This document shows, piece by piece, positions 42,890 to 51,246 of a DNA stretch of 64,000 nucleotides. The DNA comes from Burkholderia sp. 8Y (GTDB lineage Bacteria; Pseudomonadota; Gammaproteobacteria; Burkholderiales; Burkholderiaceae): positions 2,271,213 to 2,335,212 of the forward strand of contig NZ_LR733519.1 in the NCBI RefSeq assembly GCF_902506145.1, written 5' to 3'. Both the position numbers and the translations under genes were made by a program. Below the pieces are notes generated by a model. It was given only the letters and a program-made list of their open reading frames with translations. It was not told where the DNA came from and ran no database searches. The stretch's first letter is position 1. Every line of letters begins with the position of its first letter.

Positions 42890-45001
42890 ATGACAACCCA
42901 GAACAGACGTGAATTCCTGCGCGCGGCCATGCAGACCGCCGGCGCGGCCACCGCACTCAACCTCGTTCCGCTCGGCATTCGCCAGGCGCTCGCGATTCCC
43001 GCGAACAACCGTCACGGTTCGATCGAGGATATCGAGCACATCGTCGTGCTGATGCAGGAAAACCGCTCCTTCGATCACTACTTCGGCACGCTGCGCGGCG
43101 TGCGCGGTTTCGGCGATACGCGCGCCGTGCGGCTCGCCAACGGCAACACCGTGTATCACCAGCCGATCGCCGCCGGCGCGGGCGACGTGCTGCCGTTTCA
43201 TCCAGGCGCATCCAACCTCGGGATGCAGTTCCTGCAAGACCTGCCGCACGACTGGACGAGCAGCCACGGCGCATTCAACGCGGGCCGCTACGATCAATGG
43301 GTGCCGTTCAAGGGCACAACGACGATGGCGTATCTGAAGCGCGACGACATTCCGTTCCACTATCAGCTGGCGGACGCCTTCACGATCTGCGACGCGTACC
43401 ACTGCTCGACCAATACGTCGACCGATCCGAACCGCTACTACATGTGGACCGGCTACGTAGGCAACGACGGCACGGGCGGCGGTCCCGTGGTCGACAACGC
43501 GGAAGCGGGCTACGGCTGGTCCACCTTCCCCGAAGTGCTGGAGCGCGCGGGCATCTCGTGGAAGATCTATCAGGACGTCGGCACCGGGCTCGACGCAAAG
43601 GGCTCGTGGGGCTGGACGCAGGACCCGTACATCGGCAATTACGGCGACAACTCGCTCTTGTACTTCACGCAGTATCAGAACGCGCAGCCGGGCAGCCCGC
43701 TCTACGAGAAAGCGCGTCGCGGCACCAACGCGGCGGCGGGCGACGACTACTTCACGATGCTCAAGCGGGACGTGCAGGCGGGCACGCTGCCGCAGGTCTC
43801 GTGGATCGTCGCGCCGGAAGCGTATTCCGAGCATCCGAACTGGCCGGCGAATTACGGCGCGTGGTACGTGGATCAGGTGCTCCAGGTGCTCACCTCCAAT
43901 CCGGATATGTGGAGCAAGACGGCGCTTCTCATCAACTACGACGAGAACGACGGCTTCTTCGATCATATCGTGCCGCCGTTTCCGCCGACATCCAGCGCGA
44001 ACGGCCTTTCGACCGTCGATACCACCCTCGAAATTTTCCCCGGCAGCCAGAAGTATGCGGCGGGTCCCTACGGCCTCGGCGCGCGCGTGCCGATGATCGT
44101 GGTGTCGCCGTGGTCGCGCGGCGGCTGGGTCTGCTCGGAGACGTTCGATCACACGTCGGTGATCCGCTTCATTCAGAAGCGTTTCGGCGCCTCGCACGGA
44201 CTTGCCGAACCGAACATCACGCCGTGGCGCCGCGCGATCTGCGGCGATCTGACCTCCGCGTTCGATTTCCGCAATCCGAATCGCGGCGTGCCGACGCTGC
44301 CGGGCACGTCGTCGTACGCGCCGCCCGACAAGGCGCGCCATCCCGATTACGTGCCGGTGCCGCCTGTCGTCGGCGCGATGCCGAAGCAGGAGCCGGGCGT
44401 TCGTCCCGCACGCGCGCTGCCGTACGAGCTCTTCGTGCGCACGCACGCGAATGCGAGTCAGCGCACGGTGGCGTTCGACTTCGTGAACACGGGCGCGGCG
44501 GGCGCGGTGTTCCTGCTGTATCGCCGGGGCAGCACGAATGCGCCGCGCACCTACACGGTGGAGGCGAACAAGCGTCTCGCGGATCACGTCGCGACGAACG
44601 CCGACGGCAGCTACGACTTCGTCGTGCATGGCCCAAACGGGTTCCTGCGCCGCGTCGCGGGCAAGGCGACGGCATCGCATGGCTGGTGGTCGCGCGAACA
44701 GGCGCTGCCCGAAGTCGCCGAAGGTTACGACGTCGCCAACGGCAACCTGCAACTGCGCCTGAAGAACAACGGAAGCGGGCCGTGCACGTTCAGCGTGACG
44801 AACGACTACGCGCCGTCGAACACCGTGACGCGGCGCGTGGCGGGCGGCGAGACCGCGCAGCTATATCTCGATCTGCGCGCGTCGCACGGCTGGTACGACG
44901 TGCGCGTGACAGTGGACACGGACAGCACGTTCGAGCGTCGGTTCGCCGGGCACGTGGAGACGGGTTGCGACAGCATGAGCGATCCGGCGCTGTCGGCTTA
45001 A
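42890..45001 (+). CDS. Tat-exported phosphocholine-specific phospholipase C
   Basis: 703 residues. N-terminal Tat signal NRREFLRAAMQTAGAATALN; catalytic alkaline-phosphatase-like domain with EHIVVLMQENRSFDHYFGTL, STNTSTDPNRYYMWTGYVGN, NYDENDGFFDHIVPPFPP and PWSRGGWVCSETFDHTSVI; then two C-terminal beta domains (about 520-700, ALPYELFVRTHANAS and LYLDLRASHGWYDV). This is the Pseudomonas PlcH/PlcN and Burkholderia Plc family, cleaving phosphatidylcholine to diacylglycerol and phosphocholine outside the cytoplasm. Confidence 0.95.
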   Translation: MTTQNRREFLRAAMQTAGAATALNLVPLGIRQALAIPANNRHGSIEDIEHIVVLMQENRSFDHYFGTLRGVRGFGDTRAVRLANGNTVYHQPIAAGAGDVLPFHPGASNLGMQFLQDLPHDWTSSHGAFNAGRYDQWVPFKGTTTMAYLKRDDIPFHYQLADAFTICDAYHCSTNTSTDPNRYYMWTGYVGNDGTGGGPVVDNAEAGYGWSTFPEVLERAGISWKIYQDVGTGLDAKGSWGWTQDPYIGNYGDNSLLYFTQYQNAQPGSPLYEKARRGTNAAAGDDYFTMLKRDVQAGTLPQVSWIVAPEAYSEHPNWPANYGAWYVDQVLQVLTSNPDMWSKTALLINYDENDGFFDHIVPPFPPTSSANGLSTVDTTLEIFPGSQKYAAGPYGLGARVPMIVVSPWSRGGWVCSETFDHTSVIRFIQKRFGASHGLAEPNITPWRRAICGDLTSAFDFRNPNRGVPTLPGTSSYAPPDKARHPDYVPVPPVVGAMPKQEPGVRPARALPYELFVRTHANASQRTVAFDFVNTGAAGAVFLLYRRGSTNAPRTYTVEANKRLADHVATNADGSYDFVVHGPNGFLRRVAGKATASHGWWSREQALPEVAEGYDVANGNLQLRLKNNGSGPCTFSVTNDYAPSNTVTRRVAGGETAQLYLDLRASHGWYDVRVTVDTDSTFERRFAGHVETGCDSMSDPALSA

Positions 45002-45016
45002 GCGGCACGGGCGAGG

Positions 45017-45916
45017 CTAGCGCGCGGGTTGAACGTCGCGCGCGGCCTCGCGCTCGATCCATGCAAGAAACCGCTCGACGCGCGGCAGGTCGGCGTTCTG
45101 GCTCGGATAGACGAGATGATGCGCGCCGACTTCGACCGCGAAACTGTCGTCGAACACGGGCACGAGCACGCCCTCGTTGATCTTGACCGAGGCGAGCATC
45201 AGGCTTTCGAGCGCGATGCCGAGCCCGAGCGCCGCCGTTTCGATCGACATATAAGAGCGGTCGAACGAGAAGTCGAAGGTCTTTTGCGGCGCGGACACGC
45301 CCGTTCGGCCGAACCACTGCTTCCACTGCACGAGCGGCGTCTCCGAATAGATCAGACGATGCGAGAGCAGGTCTTCCGGCGTCTTCACGGGATGGCGTTC
45401 GAGATACTTGGGCGAGGCGAGCGGCGCGATGAATTCGCCGCGCAAGGTTCGCACGTCGAGATTGGTCCAGTTGCCGTAGCCGTGGCGAATGTCGATGTCG
45501 TAATAGCCGTTCGAAAACGACACGTTCTCGTACGAACACGCGAGATTGAGCTGGATATCGCCGTTGTCCTCCTGAAACGACGACAGGCGCGGCAAGAGCC
45601 ACATGAGTCCGAAGCTCGGACTCGAATGCACGCGCAGAATGTCCACTTCTTTCTGGCTCGACGCGCGCTCGGTGGCGCGGCTCAGGTCCGCGAGCAGGCC
45701 GGTGACATCGGACAGATAGCGTTCGCCGGCTGGCGTCAGCACGAGGCCGCGTCCCGACCGCTGAAAAAGCGGCTGCCCGATGATGGCTTCCAGATTCGCG
45801 ATCTGGTGACTGACCGCCGACGCCGACAAGCCCATTTCCTCTGCCGCGCGATTCACGCTTTTCGTCCGTGCGACGCTTTCGAACGCGACGATGGCCTTGA
45901 GCGGCGGAATACGCAT
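45017..45916 (-). CDS. LysR-family transcriptional regulator (GcvA-like)
   Basis: 299 residues. N-terminal winged helix (LKAIVAFESVARTKSVNRAA, LSASAVSHQIANLEAIIGQP, LFQRSGRGLVLTPAGERYL), then the effector domain (VDILRVHSSPSFGLMWLLPR, DIDIRHGYGNW, ALGLGIALESL). Converges with the phospholipase gene, 15 bases apart; its target may be that gene or one elsewhere. Start ATG 45916. Confidence 0.9.
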   Translation of the reverse strand: MRIPPLKAIVAFESVARTKSVNRAAEEMGLSASAVSHQIANLEAIIGQPLFQRSGRGLVLTPAGERYLSDVTGLLADLSRATERASSQKEVDILRVHSSPSFGLMWLLPRLSSFQEDNGDIQLNLACSYENVSFSNGYYDIDIRHGYGNWTNLDVRTLRGEFIAPLASPKYLERHPVKTPEDLLSHRLIYSETPLVQWKQWFGRTGVSAPQKTFDFSFDRSYMSIETAALGLGIALESLMLASVKINEGVLVPVFDDSFAVEVGAHHLVYPSQNADLPRVERFLAWIEREAARDVQPAR

Positions 45917-46112
45917 AGGTGCTGTGTCTGATTGCGGTTGAATGTGGCGCGCTCCGTTGCGGCGTGCGCCCGGTCCGGCATTATCCGTTTTTCGTTCCAG
46001 ATGCGCGATTGGCGCGAGCCCTATAACCGTTTGTTATATCCCTGTGCGCCGCGCGGCACGATCCATGCTCCAACCCTTCGTCAAACATCGCACTCATACG
46101 CGGAGGCGCATC

Positions 46113-46340
46113 ATGGAATTCCAATACCGCTCATGCACGATCCACACGTCGGCGAGCGTCGAGGACGGAAGCATCGTCGGCAATGCGCGCATCTATCTGC
46201 CGCCCGCGAACGAAGGCGACGAAATCGACTCGCACGACATGGACTTTCATCTGGCCTTCGTCGATGAAAACGAGGCGATTGCCTTCGCACGCGAACGCGC
46301 GATGGCCTGGGTGGACGAACACGAGGCGCTCGCACTCTGA
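46113..46340 (+). CDS. Small hypothetical protein
   Basis: 75 residues from ATG 46113 behind CGGAGG. Looks folded and soluble: MEFQYRSCTIHTSASVEDGS, ARIYLPPANEGDEI, FVDENEAIAFARERAMAWVD. Resembles short conserved proteins of this bacterial group without known function. Confidence 0.68.
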   Translation: MEFQYRSCTIHTSASVEDGSIVGNARIYLPPANEGDEIDSHDMDFHLAFVDENEAIAFARERAMAWVDEHEALAL

Positions 46341-46376
46341 ACGAAGGCGCGCAGCCCGCGATGCCCGCCGTCGGGC

Positions 46377-46610
46377 TCACGACGGCGGCTTGTTCTTGTT
46401 CTTCGAATTGACCGAACGTTCGCGAACTGCGTCAGGGTTATCGGCGTTCAACTGCTCGCGCGCGCGGTGATAGTACTCGTCGGCCCGGCCGGCCTGCCGG
46501 CCTTCTGCCTCCCACATGTAATAAGCAAGCGTGCGAATGCGCTGTTCGAGGGCTTCGCGCGCCATCGCGTCGCGTGCATCGTCGTCCTCGTGGTCCGGTC
46601 TGCTCGACAT
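46377..46610 (-). CDS. DUF2934 family protein
   Basis: 77 residues. The core ALEQRIRTLAYYMWEAEGRQ then GRADEYYHRAREQL is the DUF2934 pattern. The C-terminus is basic and polar. CAGGACGAGAGA before the ATG. Function unknown; common among stress-related gene clusters. Confidence 0.85.
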   Translation of the reverse strand: MSSRPDHEDDDARDAMAREALEQRIRTLAYYMWEAEGRQAGRADEYYHRAREQLNADNPDAVRERSVNSKNKNKPPS

Positions 46611-46721
46611 TCTCTCGTCCTGTGAATTGGGCGCGACGTGCGCAGTTCGATTTTATGGCCGCGACGGCCGCGTTTGGAAGTTGTCCACTGCATTCGTCGT
46701 GCCGGGCCGCGTTCGGGCGTT

Positions 46722-47210
46722 CTAGTGCTGCGCTTCGAGCGCGCGGGGTATCAACACCTTGCCGGCGTAGTTGAGCGCGTGGTCGAGCGGTTCGATCGCG
46801 CTGAACGACATGTCCGCATAGTCGAGCCTTCGATAGAAAGCGGTTTCCATCAGTTCGCCTTTCACGCGTCGATATAAGATGCGCCCTGCCAGATACAGTT
46901 GCGGATCGCCGGGCGCGGGGGCGTCCGCGGGGATGACGCCGCCGAAGGTCGTCCGCGTATCGCCATGAAACCAGGCCCACCACTCGGCGTTGGCATCGAG
47001 CAATGTGCCCTTCGTGATGACGGACGTGACCGTGTAGCCCCAGCCGGCTCTCGGCAGCGCATGCCGCGCGTCGCTATAGGTTCTTTTCAGCTCGAAGAGG
47101 CTTCTAACGATTTCGAGGCGCGCGTCGCTTTTGTTCGCGACGGCGAGCGTCACGCGCCCGGGCCTGCCGGGAGACGCGGTCGCTTTCAGCAGAACGAGAG
47201 AGGTGTCCAT
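46722..47210 (-). CDS. Hypothetical protein
   Basis: 162 residues. Beta-rich beginning MDTSLVLLKATASPGRPGRV, TLAVANKSDARLEIVRSLFE, then YTVTSVITKGTLLDANAEWW and FSAIEPLDHALNYAGKVLIP. No signal peptide or recognised domain. Start at ATG 47210; no strong ribosome binding site, a TTG five codons upstream is also open. Confidence 0.6.
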   Translation of the reverse strand: MDTSLVLLKATASPGRPGRVTLAVANKSDARLEIVRSLFELKRTYSDARHALPRAGWGYTVTSVITKGTLLDANAEWWAWFHGDTRTTFGGVIPADAPAPGDPQLYLAGRILYRRVKGELMETAFYRRLDYADMSFSAIEPLDHALNYAGKVLIPRALEAQH

Positions 47211-47253
47211 GATGCTTGACTGCAAGATCGATGAGTCCAGTGCGTGTTCGTGA

Positions 47254-47475
47254 CTAGTGGGCCAGTGCGGTCATTTCACAGCGCGCGATGCGCTGAAATT
47301 CGGCGATGAATTCGAGGCGGCGGCGCTGCGTGGTCAGGCGTCCGAGTTCCAGGAGCGCGAAGCCGTTGATCGCGTGCAAGGCGGTCGCGAAGGCGGCCGG
47401 AACAATCGACAACTTTGCGCAAACGCCCGCAGAACGCACGAGCAACCACTGCTTCCGGGACGGTTTGTCGGGCAT
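47254..47475 (-). CDS. Small hypothetical protein
   Basis: 73 residues. A moderately hydrophobic middle (SAGVCAKLSIVPAAFATALH, INGFALLELGRL) and helical C-terminus. AAGGGGAG before the ATG supports translation. Unknown function; 28 bases upstream of the previous gene on the same strand, so perhaps co-transcribed. Confidence 0.5.
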   Translation of the reverse strand: MPDKPSRKQWLLVRSAGVCAKLSIVPAAFATALHAINGFALLELGRLTTQRRRLEFIAEFQRIARCEMTALAH

Positions 47476-47620
47476 GCAGGCTCCCCTTCAGATGGTGATG
47501 TCGGCGTGCGTTGGAGCAATCCACAGTCCCGCGAGGCGGTTCGTGGCGGCTGCGGGAACCTGGTCGCGGGGCACGCCGATTGCACCGCTTTCGCCAACCT
47601 CGATAAAGAAAGGAAGCGCG

Positions 47621-47953
47621 ATGCATGCAATGACACGAAGGATCATCTTGAGCTCGATGCTCGCGCTAGCGGGCAACGTTCATGCAGCGGGCGGAGGACT
47701 CGGCTGCGGCGGCGGCGGCTGCGTCAACAATGGACAGGGCGGCAGCACGTCGGGCGGCGGAAGTGCGGCGGGACACTCGGCGGATGCATCAGGCGCGCAG
47801 CGGCGGTCCAACGTTTCGCCGGGCACCGTATCGAAAGGCGGGCAGGGCAGCGGCATGAGCCGCGATATGGGCGGCGCGATGGCGCCCGGCGCTCAGAGCG
47901 GCAAGCCGTCGCCCGTGACCAAGCACGACGCCGGCGGCTCGCAAGGCTGGTAA
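47621..47953 (+). CDS. Glycine-rich small secreted protein
   Basis: 110 residues. Signal peptide (MTRRIILSSMLALAGNVHA), then GGGLGCGGGGCVNNGQGGST with two cysteines, a Ser/Gly-rich body and a C-terminal SQGW. Probably exported and disordered. GGAAG upstream of ATG 47621; a second ATG three codons later is equal. Similar in plan to the protein at 62746-63108. Function unknown. Confidence 0.65.
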   Translation: MHAMTRRIILSSMLALAGNVHAAGGGLGCGGGGCVNNGQGGSTSGGGSAAGHSADASGAQRRSNVSPGTVSKGGQGSGMSRDMGGAMAPGAQSGKPSPVTKHDAGGSQGW

Positions 47954-47978
47954 GGGCGACGCTCGTAGATCGCCCGAT

Positions 47979-48557
47979 TCAGCGCAGCGTGCCGAACAGA
48001 CCTCGAAGCGCGGTCCGCAACAGATCACCGGATGTCGGCTTGCTGACGAAGCTCATCGCCGGCGCGTAAGTCAACTCGAACACGAGCGCGCCGAGCACTT
48101 CGGCTTTAACATCGAGTTTCGGATCGAATTGAAGGAGCACCTCGCCGAGTGCCTTCCATTGCGCTCGCAAGACTTTCTCCTGCGACTTGCGAAACGTGTC
48201 CGCGGGTCGCGCCACACGCGAATATTCGAGAATCAGCATCGGCCAGTTACCTTGGCGCGAACTGCGCGTGGCCCACGCCGCGATCCGGTCGATGGCTTTT
48301 TCAATGTCCCGCGCGCCTTGCAATTCGGCCAGAATCTCGTCGAGACTCACGCGCCCGTGCTCTTCCAGCACGCCGAGAAAGAGTTCCTCCTTGCCCGCGA
48401 AATTCGAATAGACGGCGCCTTTGCTGAAGCCGGCTTCGTCCGCGATGCGGTCGAGCGAAGATGCGGCGTAGCCATCGCGGGCGAACTGCTGTTTCGCGAC
48501 CGTCAGTAGCCGCGACCGCGTGAGCGCCTGATTCTGCTCGCGGGAAAGCCTTGCCAT
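47979..48557 (-). CDS. TetR/AcrR-family transcriptional regulator
   Basis: 192 residues. Helix-turn-helix in RLLTVAKQQFARDGYAASSL, DRIADEAGFSKGAVYSNFAG; the C-terminal ligand domain follows. Diverges from the rubredoxin-type gene at 48719; a perfect palindrome (48651-48668) lies between them, its likely operator. TetR members usually repress themselves and the divergent gene until a small ligand binds. Ligand unknown. Confidence 0.9.
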   Translation of the reverse strand: MARLSREQNQALTRSRLLTVAKQQFARDGYAASSLDRIADEAGFSKGAVYSNFAGKEELFLGVLEEHGRVSLDEILAELQGARDIEKAIDRIAAWATRSSRQGNWPMLILEYSRVARPADTFRKSQEKVLRAQWKALGEVLLQFDPKLDVKAEVLGALVFELTYAPAMSFVSKPTSGDLLRTALRGLFGTLR

Positions 48558-48604
48558 GTTCGAATCCTGTTGGTGTTGAAGACTGCCCAGTCCCGCTACT
48601 AGCA

Positions 48605-48614
48605 AGTATCCGGA
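48605..48614. promoter_or_regulatory. Second partial TetR operator-like site
   Basis: AGTATCCGGA repeats ten bases of the palindrome core 48 bases away, on the tetR side. The right arm is not complete, so it may be a weak secondary site. Confidence 0.4.
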
Positions 48615-48650
48615 ATGCCGCAAACTGCGATCGGGCTTTCTAAATTCGTG

Positions 48651-48668
48651 ATAGTATCCGGATACTAT
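48651..48668. promoter_or_regulatory. Perfect 18-bp palindrome, probable TetR operator
   Basis: ATAGTATCCGGATACTAT is identical on both strands and lies in the divergent tetR/rubredoxin region, 51 bases before the rubredoxin-type start. Position, length and symmetry fit a TetR dimer site. Confidence 0.75.
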
Positions 48669-48718
48669 GCGGTATTCTAAATCCGCCGCGAACGCGAAAA
48701 TCATCAAGAGGCCGAGGC

Positions 48719-49135
48719 ATGTACAAGAAGGGCGCCGCGCTCGAATTGCAGTTTTCATCGGCGCGGCTGAACAACGGTGCGGGCAATCCGTACTGGATCG
48801 ATTTGAGCGTGCAGGAAGCCACGCTGCTGCACGCCGAACTGAGCGCCTTCTTGGCGAAAGGCGTCGATATGCACGCGGGTCCGCTCATCGTGTCACTGGA
48901 TGAAAGCGCGCATGACGATACGCACAAATCTGGCGATACCGCCGTCGCGCCCGAACCCGTCGCGTCCGCTTTTAGTCAATGGGTGTGCCTGATCTGCGGA
49001 TGGATCTACGACGAAGCCGCAGGCGATCCCGAACACGGCATTCCGGCGGGCACGCGCTGGCGCGACGTGCCGGGCGACTGGCGCTGTCCGTTGTGCGATG
49101 TCGGCAAGGACGACTTCGCGCTCATTGAATTCTGA
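48719..49135 (+). CDS. Rubredoxin with an extra N-terminal domain
   Basis: 138 residues. The C-terminal 50 residues are a rubredoxin: iron-binding cysteines C90, C93 (CLICGW) and C123, C126 (CPLCDVGKDDF). The first 75 residues (KGAALELQFSSARLNNG, PYWIDLSVQEATLLHAELSA) are a separate small domain I do not recognise. Rubredoxins pass single electrons to alkane hydroxylases, oxygen- or peroxide-reducing enzymes. Likely controlled by the divergent TetR gene through the 48651 palindrome. Confidence 0.85.
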   Translation: MYKKGAALELQFSSARLNNGAGNPYWIDLSVQEATLLHAELSAFLAKGVDMHAGPLIVSLDESAHDDTHKSGDTAVAPEPVASAFSQWVCLICGWIYDEAAGDPEHGIPAGTRWRDVPGDWRCPLCDVGKDDFALIEF

Positions 49136-49231
49136 TCCTTTCGTTTTCTAATAACTCTGCTCAAGACCTCATCGCGCGTTGGCGTGACGGGCGTCGTTGA
49201 CCAGCTCGCCGATGTGAACGGGCGGCGCGAC

Positions 49232-49660
49232 TCAAGCCAGCGTTCGCACCCAGTGCCATGCCAGCGGTCCGCATATTACGCCCCACGTCAGCACGCAGAT
49301 AATCAGCGAGACGGTGACGGCCGCGCTGCCGCAGTCCTTCGCGCGCCCTGAGAGTTCGTGACGTTCGAGTGAGATGCGATCGATGGCCGCCTCGATGCTC
49401 GAATTGATCAACTCGACGAGCAATACCAGCAGGACCGATGCCGCCAGCAATACACGCTCGGCGGCGCTCACCGGCACGATGAACGCGATCGGCAACAGCA
49501 CCGCAGCGACGCACACTTCCTGGCGAAACGCGCTTTCTTCACGCCACGTCACGACCAAACCCTTCCATGAGTGGCGCAACGCGAACAAGCCGCGCAGCAG
49601 GCCGCTGCGCTTGCCGTGCGGAGGGGGTGTCCATGTAGAGGATGAATTGCGTCGGGCCAT
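49232..49660 (-). CDS. dgkA: Diacylglycerol kinase (DgkA-type)
   Basis: 142 residues, slightly longer than the usual 120 owing to a polar N-terminus. Three membrane helices and the signature ELINSSIEAAIDRISLERHE with GRAKDCGSAAV. Phosphorylates diacylglycerol (or undecaprenol) in the inner membrane. Start at ATG 49660; an upstream in-frame ATG at 49708 is possible. No strong ribosome binding site seen. Confidence 0.92.
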   Translation of the reverse strand: MARRNSSSTWTPPPHGKRSGLLRGLFALRHSWKGLVVTWREESAFRQEVCVAAVLLPIAFIVPVSAAERVLLAASVLLVLLVELINSSIEAAIDRISLERHELSGRAKDCGSAAVTVSLIICVLTWGVICGPLAWHWVRTLA

Positions 49661-49831
49661 GAGGCGATAGTGCGGCTGCGTTAGATGGCAAATGCGCGGG
49701 ACTAACAAGCATACCGGTTTATTAAGAGCGCCTCGTCGCTCGTTCGCAACTAACCGTCTCCCACCTAAGCGCCCGAATCAAAGGCTAAAGCGGCCACCGG
49801 CGCAAGCGCCCGTGACCGCCCCCACTCGCGC

Positions 49832-50332
49832 TTACATCACCGGCAGGGCGCTCAATTTGCCGATGGTATCCGCGCACGCATGCGCCGCTTCTCTGCCTTT
49901 CACGAGGAAATGTTTGCGGAAGAAGCTAACGTGCTCTTCGCCATGATGGAAGTGATGCGGCGTGAGCACCGCCGAAAAGACCGGCGTGCCCGTTTCGAGC
50001 TGCACCTGCATCAACCCGTTGATGACGGCCTGCGCGACGAATTCATGCCGATAGATGCCGCCATCGACGACCAGTCCTGCCGCGACGATGCCCGCATAGC
50101 GCCCGCTCTGCGCGAGACGCTTCGCGTGCAGCGGAATCTCGAACGCGCCGGCGACTTCGAAAAGATCGATATCGTCGCGCGCATAGCCGAGTTTCTCGAT
50201 CGCTTCCACGAAGGATGTCTTGCACTGATCGACGATATCGCGATGCCAGCAAGCCTGAATGAACGCAATGCGTGGACGACGAGAGCCCGCAGCGTGGACT
50301 GCCTGTGATTCGTTGAAAATGGATGTGTTCAT
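49832..50332 (-). CDS. ribH: 6,7-dimethyl-8-ribityllumazine synthase, RibH2 type
   Basis: 166 residues. RRPRIAFIQACWHRDIVDQC, FEVAGAFEIPLHAKRLAQSG, GGIYRHEFVAQAVINGLMQV, SAVLTPHHFHHGEEHVSFFR and HFLVKGREAAHACA are lumazine synthase signatures; the HHFHH stretch and length are of the type II (RibH2) form known from Brucella and Mesorhizobium, which forms decamers rather than icosahedra. Condenses the pyrimidine and butanone phosphate precursors of riboflavin. An FMN riboswitch (50411-50566) precedes it. Confidence 0.92.
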   Translation of the reverse strand: MNTSIFNESQAVHAAGSRRPRIAFIQACWHRDIVDQCKTSFVEAIEKLGYARDDIDLFEVAGAFEIPLHAKRLAQSGRYAGIVAAGLVVDGGIYRHEFVAQAVINGLMQVQLETGTPVFSAVLTPHHFHHGEEHVSFFRKHFLVKGREAAHACADTIGKLSALPVM

Positions 50333-50738
50333 GGACTTCAGCCTGTTTGTGTGAACAGGGCGAAGGACGGCCGCGCGCCTCCACACGAAAGGCGCACGCA
50401 CCGTCCTGTTCTCTTTCATCCGGACTATACCGTCGGCCCCGGAATCCAACCGGGTCTGCTGACATCGCCGCGCGCCTTCTTGCGATGGCATCGGCCGAGC
50501 AGCTCGCGGGCTACGTCCGCTAGGGACGATTACCGCCGGTGGGGAATCGCACCCCGCCCCGAGAACGTGTTCCTCGTCTTGTCGAAGAACGCGGCTACGG
50601 TATCACGAGAGAACGCCCCTTAGCAGATTTCCCCGTTTCTCTTGAGGGTAATGCCCCGTGAGCCGTCGGTTCAGCGGAAGCGATTACATCGTGCGCGATA
50701 TATAATGCGCGGAACCGAACTTCGCGCTGGAGAGCACC
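50333..50738. other. Divergent region between ribH and ohrR, 406 bp
   Basis: Holds the ribH leader with its FMN riboswitch (minus strand) and the ohrR promoter region; TATAAT at 50701-50706 is a good -10 for ohrR, but no clear -35 lies upstream. No gene. Confidence 0.6.
50411..50566 (-). promoter_or_regulatory. FMN riboswitch (RFN element) upstream of ribH
   Basis: On the minus strand the conserved blocks occur in order: GGGGCGGGGTGCGATTCCCC, ACCGGCGGTAAT, AGCCCGCGAGC, CAGACCCGG, ATTCCGGGGCCGACGGTA and TAGTCCGGATGAAAGAGA. These are the P1-P6 core sequences of the RFN element, with an enlarged variable arm in the middle. FMN binding would shut down the single downstream gene ribH, by termination or by hiding the start site. 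Confidence 0.95.
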
Positions 50739-51197
50739 ATGAAATCGACGGAACCGTCATCTTCCGCACCGTTGCTGTCGGAATTTCTCTGCTTTGCGGT
50801 GTATTCTGCGAACCTTGCGTTCGGCAAGGCATACAAGCCCATTCTCGAAGAACTGGGGCTGACGTACACACAGTTCATCACGCTCATTGCGCTATCGGAG
50901 GAAGACGATCAGACCGTCGGCTCGCTCGGCGAGAAGCTCTTTCTCGAATCGAATACGCTGACGCCCATCCTCAAGAAGCTCGAGGCAATGGGCTATGTAC
51001 AAAGGCAGCGCGATCCCGCCGACGAACGCCAGGTGCGCGTGAGCCTGACGCGGGAAGGGCGCCGCCTGCGCGAAAAAAGCTGCAAAACAGACCTCGTCGC
51101 GGCCACGGGCCTCAAGCCCGCCGAGTTCGCGAAGGTGCAAAAGGCCATCGTCACGCTGCGCGCGAACCTCATTCGCTCGGTCAACGAAGCCGCGTGA
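50739..51197 (+). CDS. ohrR: MarR-family organic-peroxide sensor (OhrR-like)
   Basis: 152 residues. The N-terminal FLCFAVYSANLAFGKAYKP places the reactive cysteine at C18, as in OhrR; a second cysteine, C115 (REKSCKTDL), fits the two-cysteine subclass. The winged helix lies in TVGSLGEKLFLESNTLTPIL. OhrR represses ohr until an organic hydroperoxide oxidises the cysteine. The ohr gene is at 53417, with three genes in between. GAGAGCACC before the ATG. Confidence 0.88.
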   Translation: MKSTEPSSSAPLLSEFLCFAVYSANLAFGKAYKPILEELGLTYTQFITLIALSEEDDQTVGSLGEKLFLESNTLTPILKKLEAMGYVQRQRDPADERQVRVSLTREGRRLREKSCKTDLVAATGLKPAEFAKVQKAIVTLRANLIRSVNEAA

Positions 51198-51246
51198 CAC
51201 GCGGCCAACGCAACGCTGGAAACGCCGCCTCGTATCCGGAGCACGC

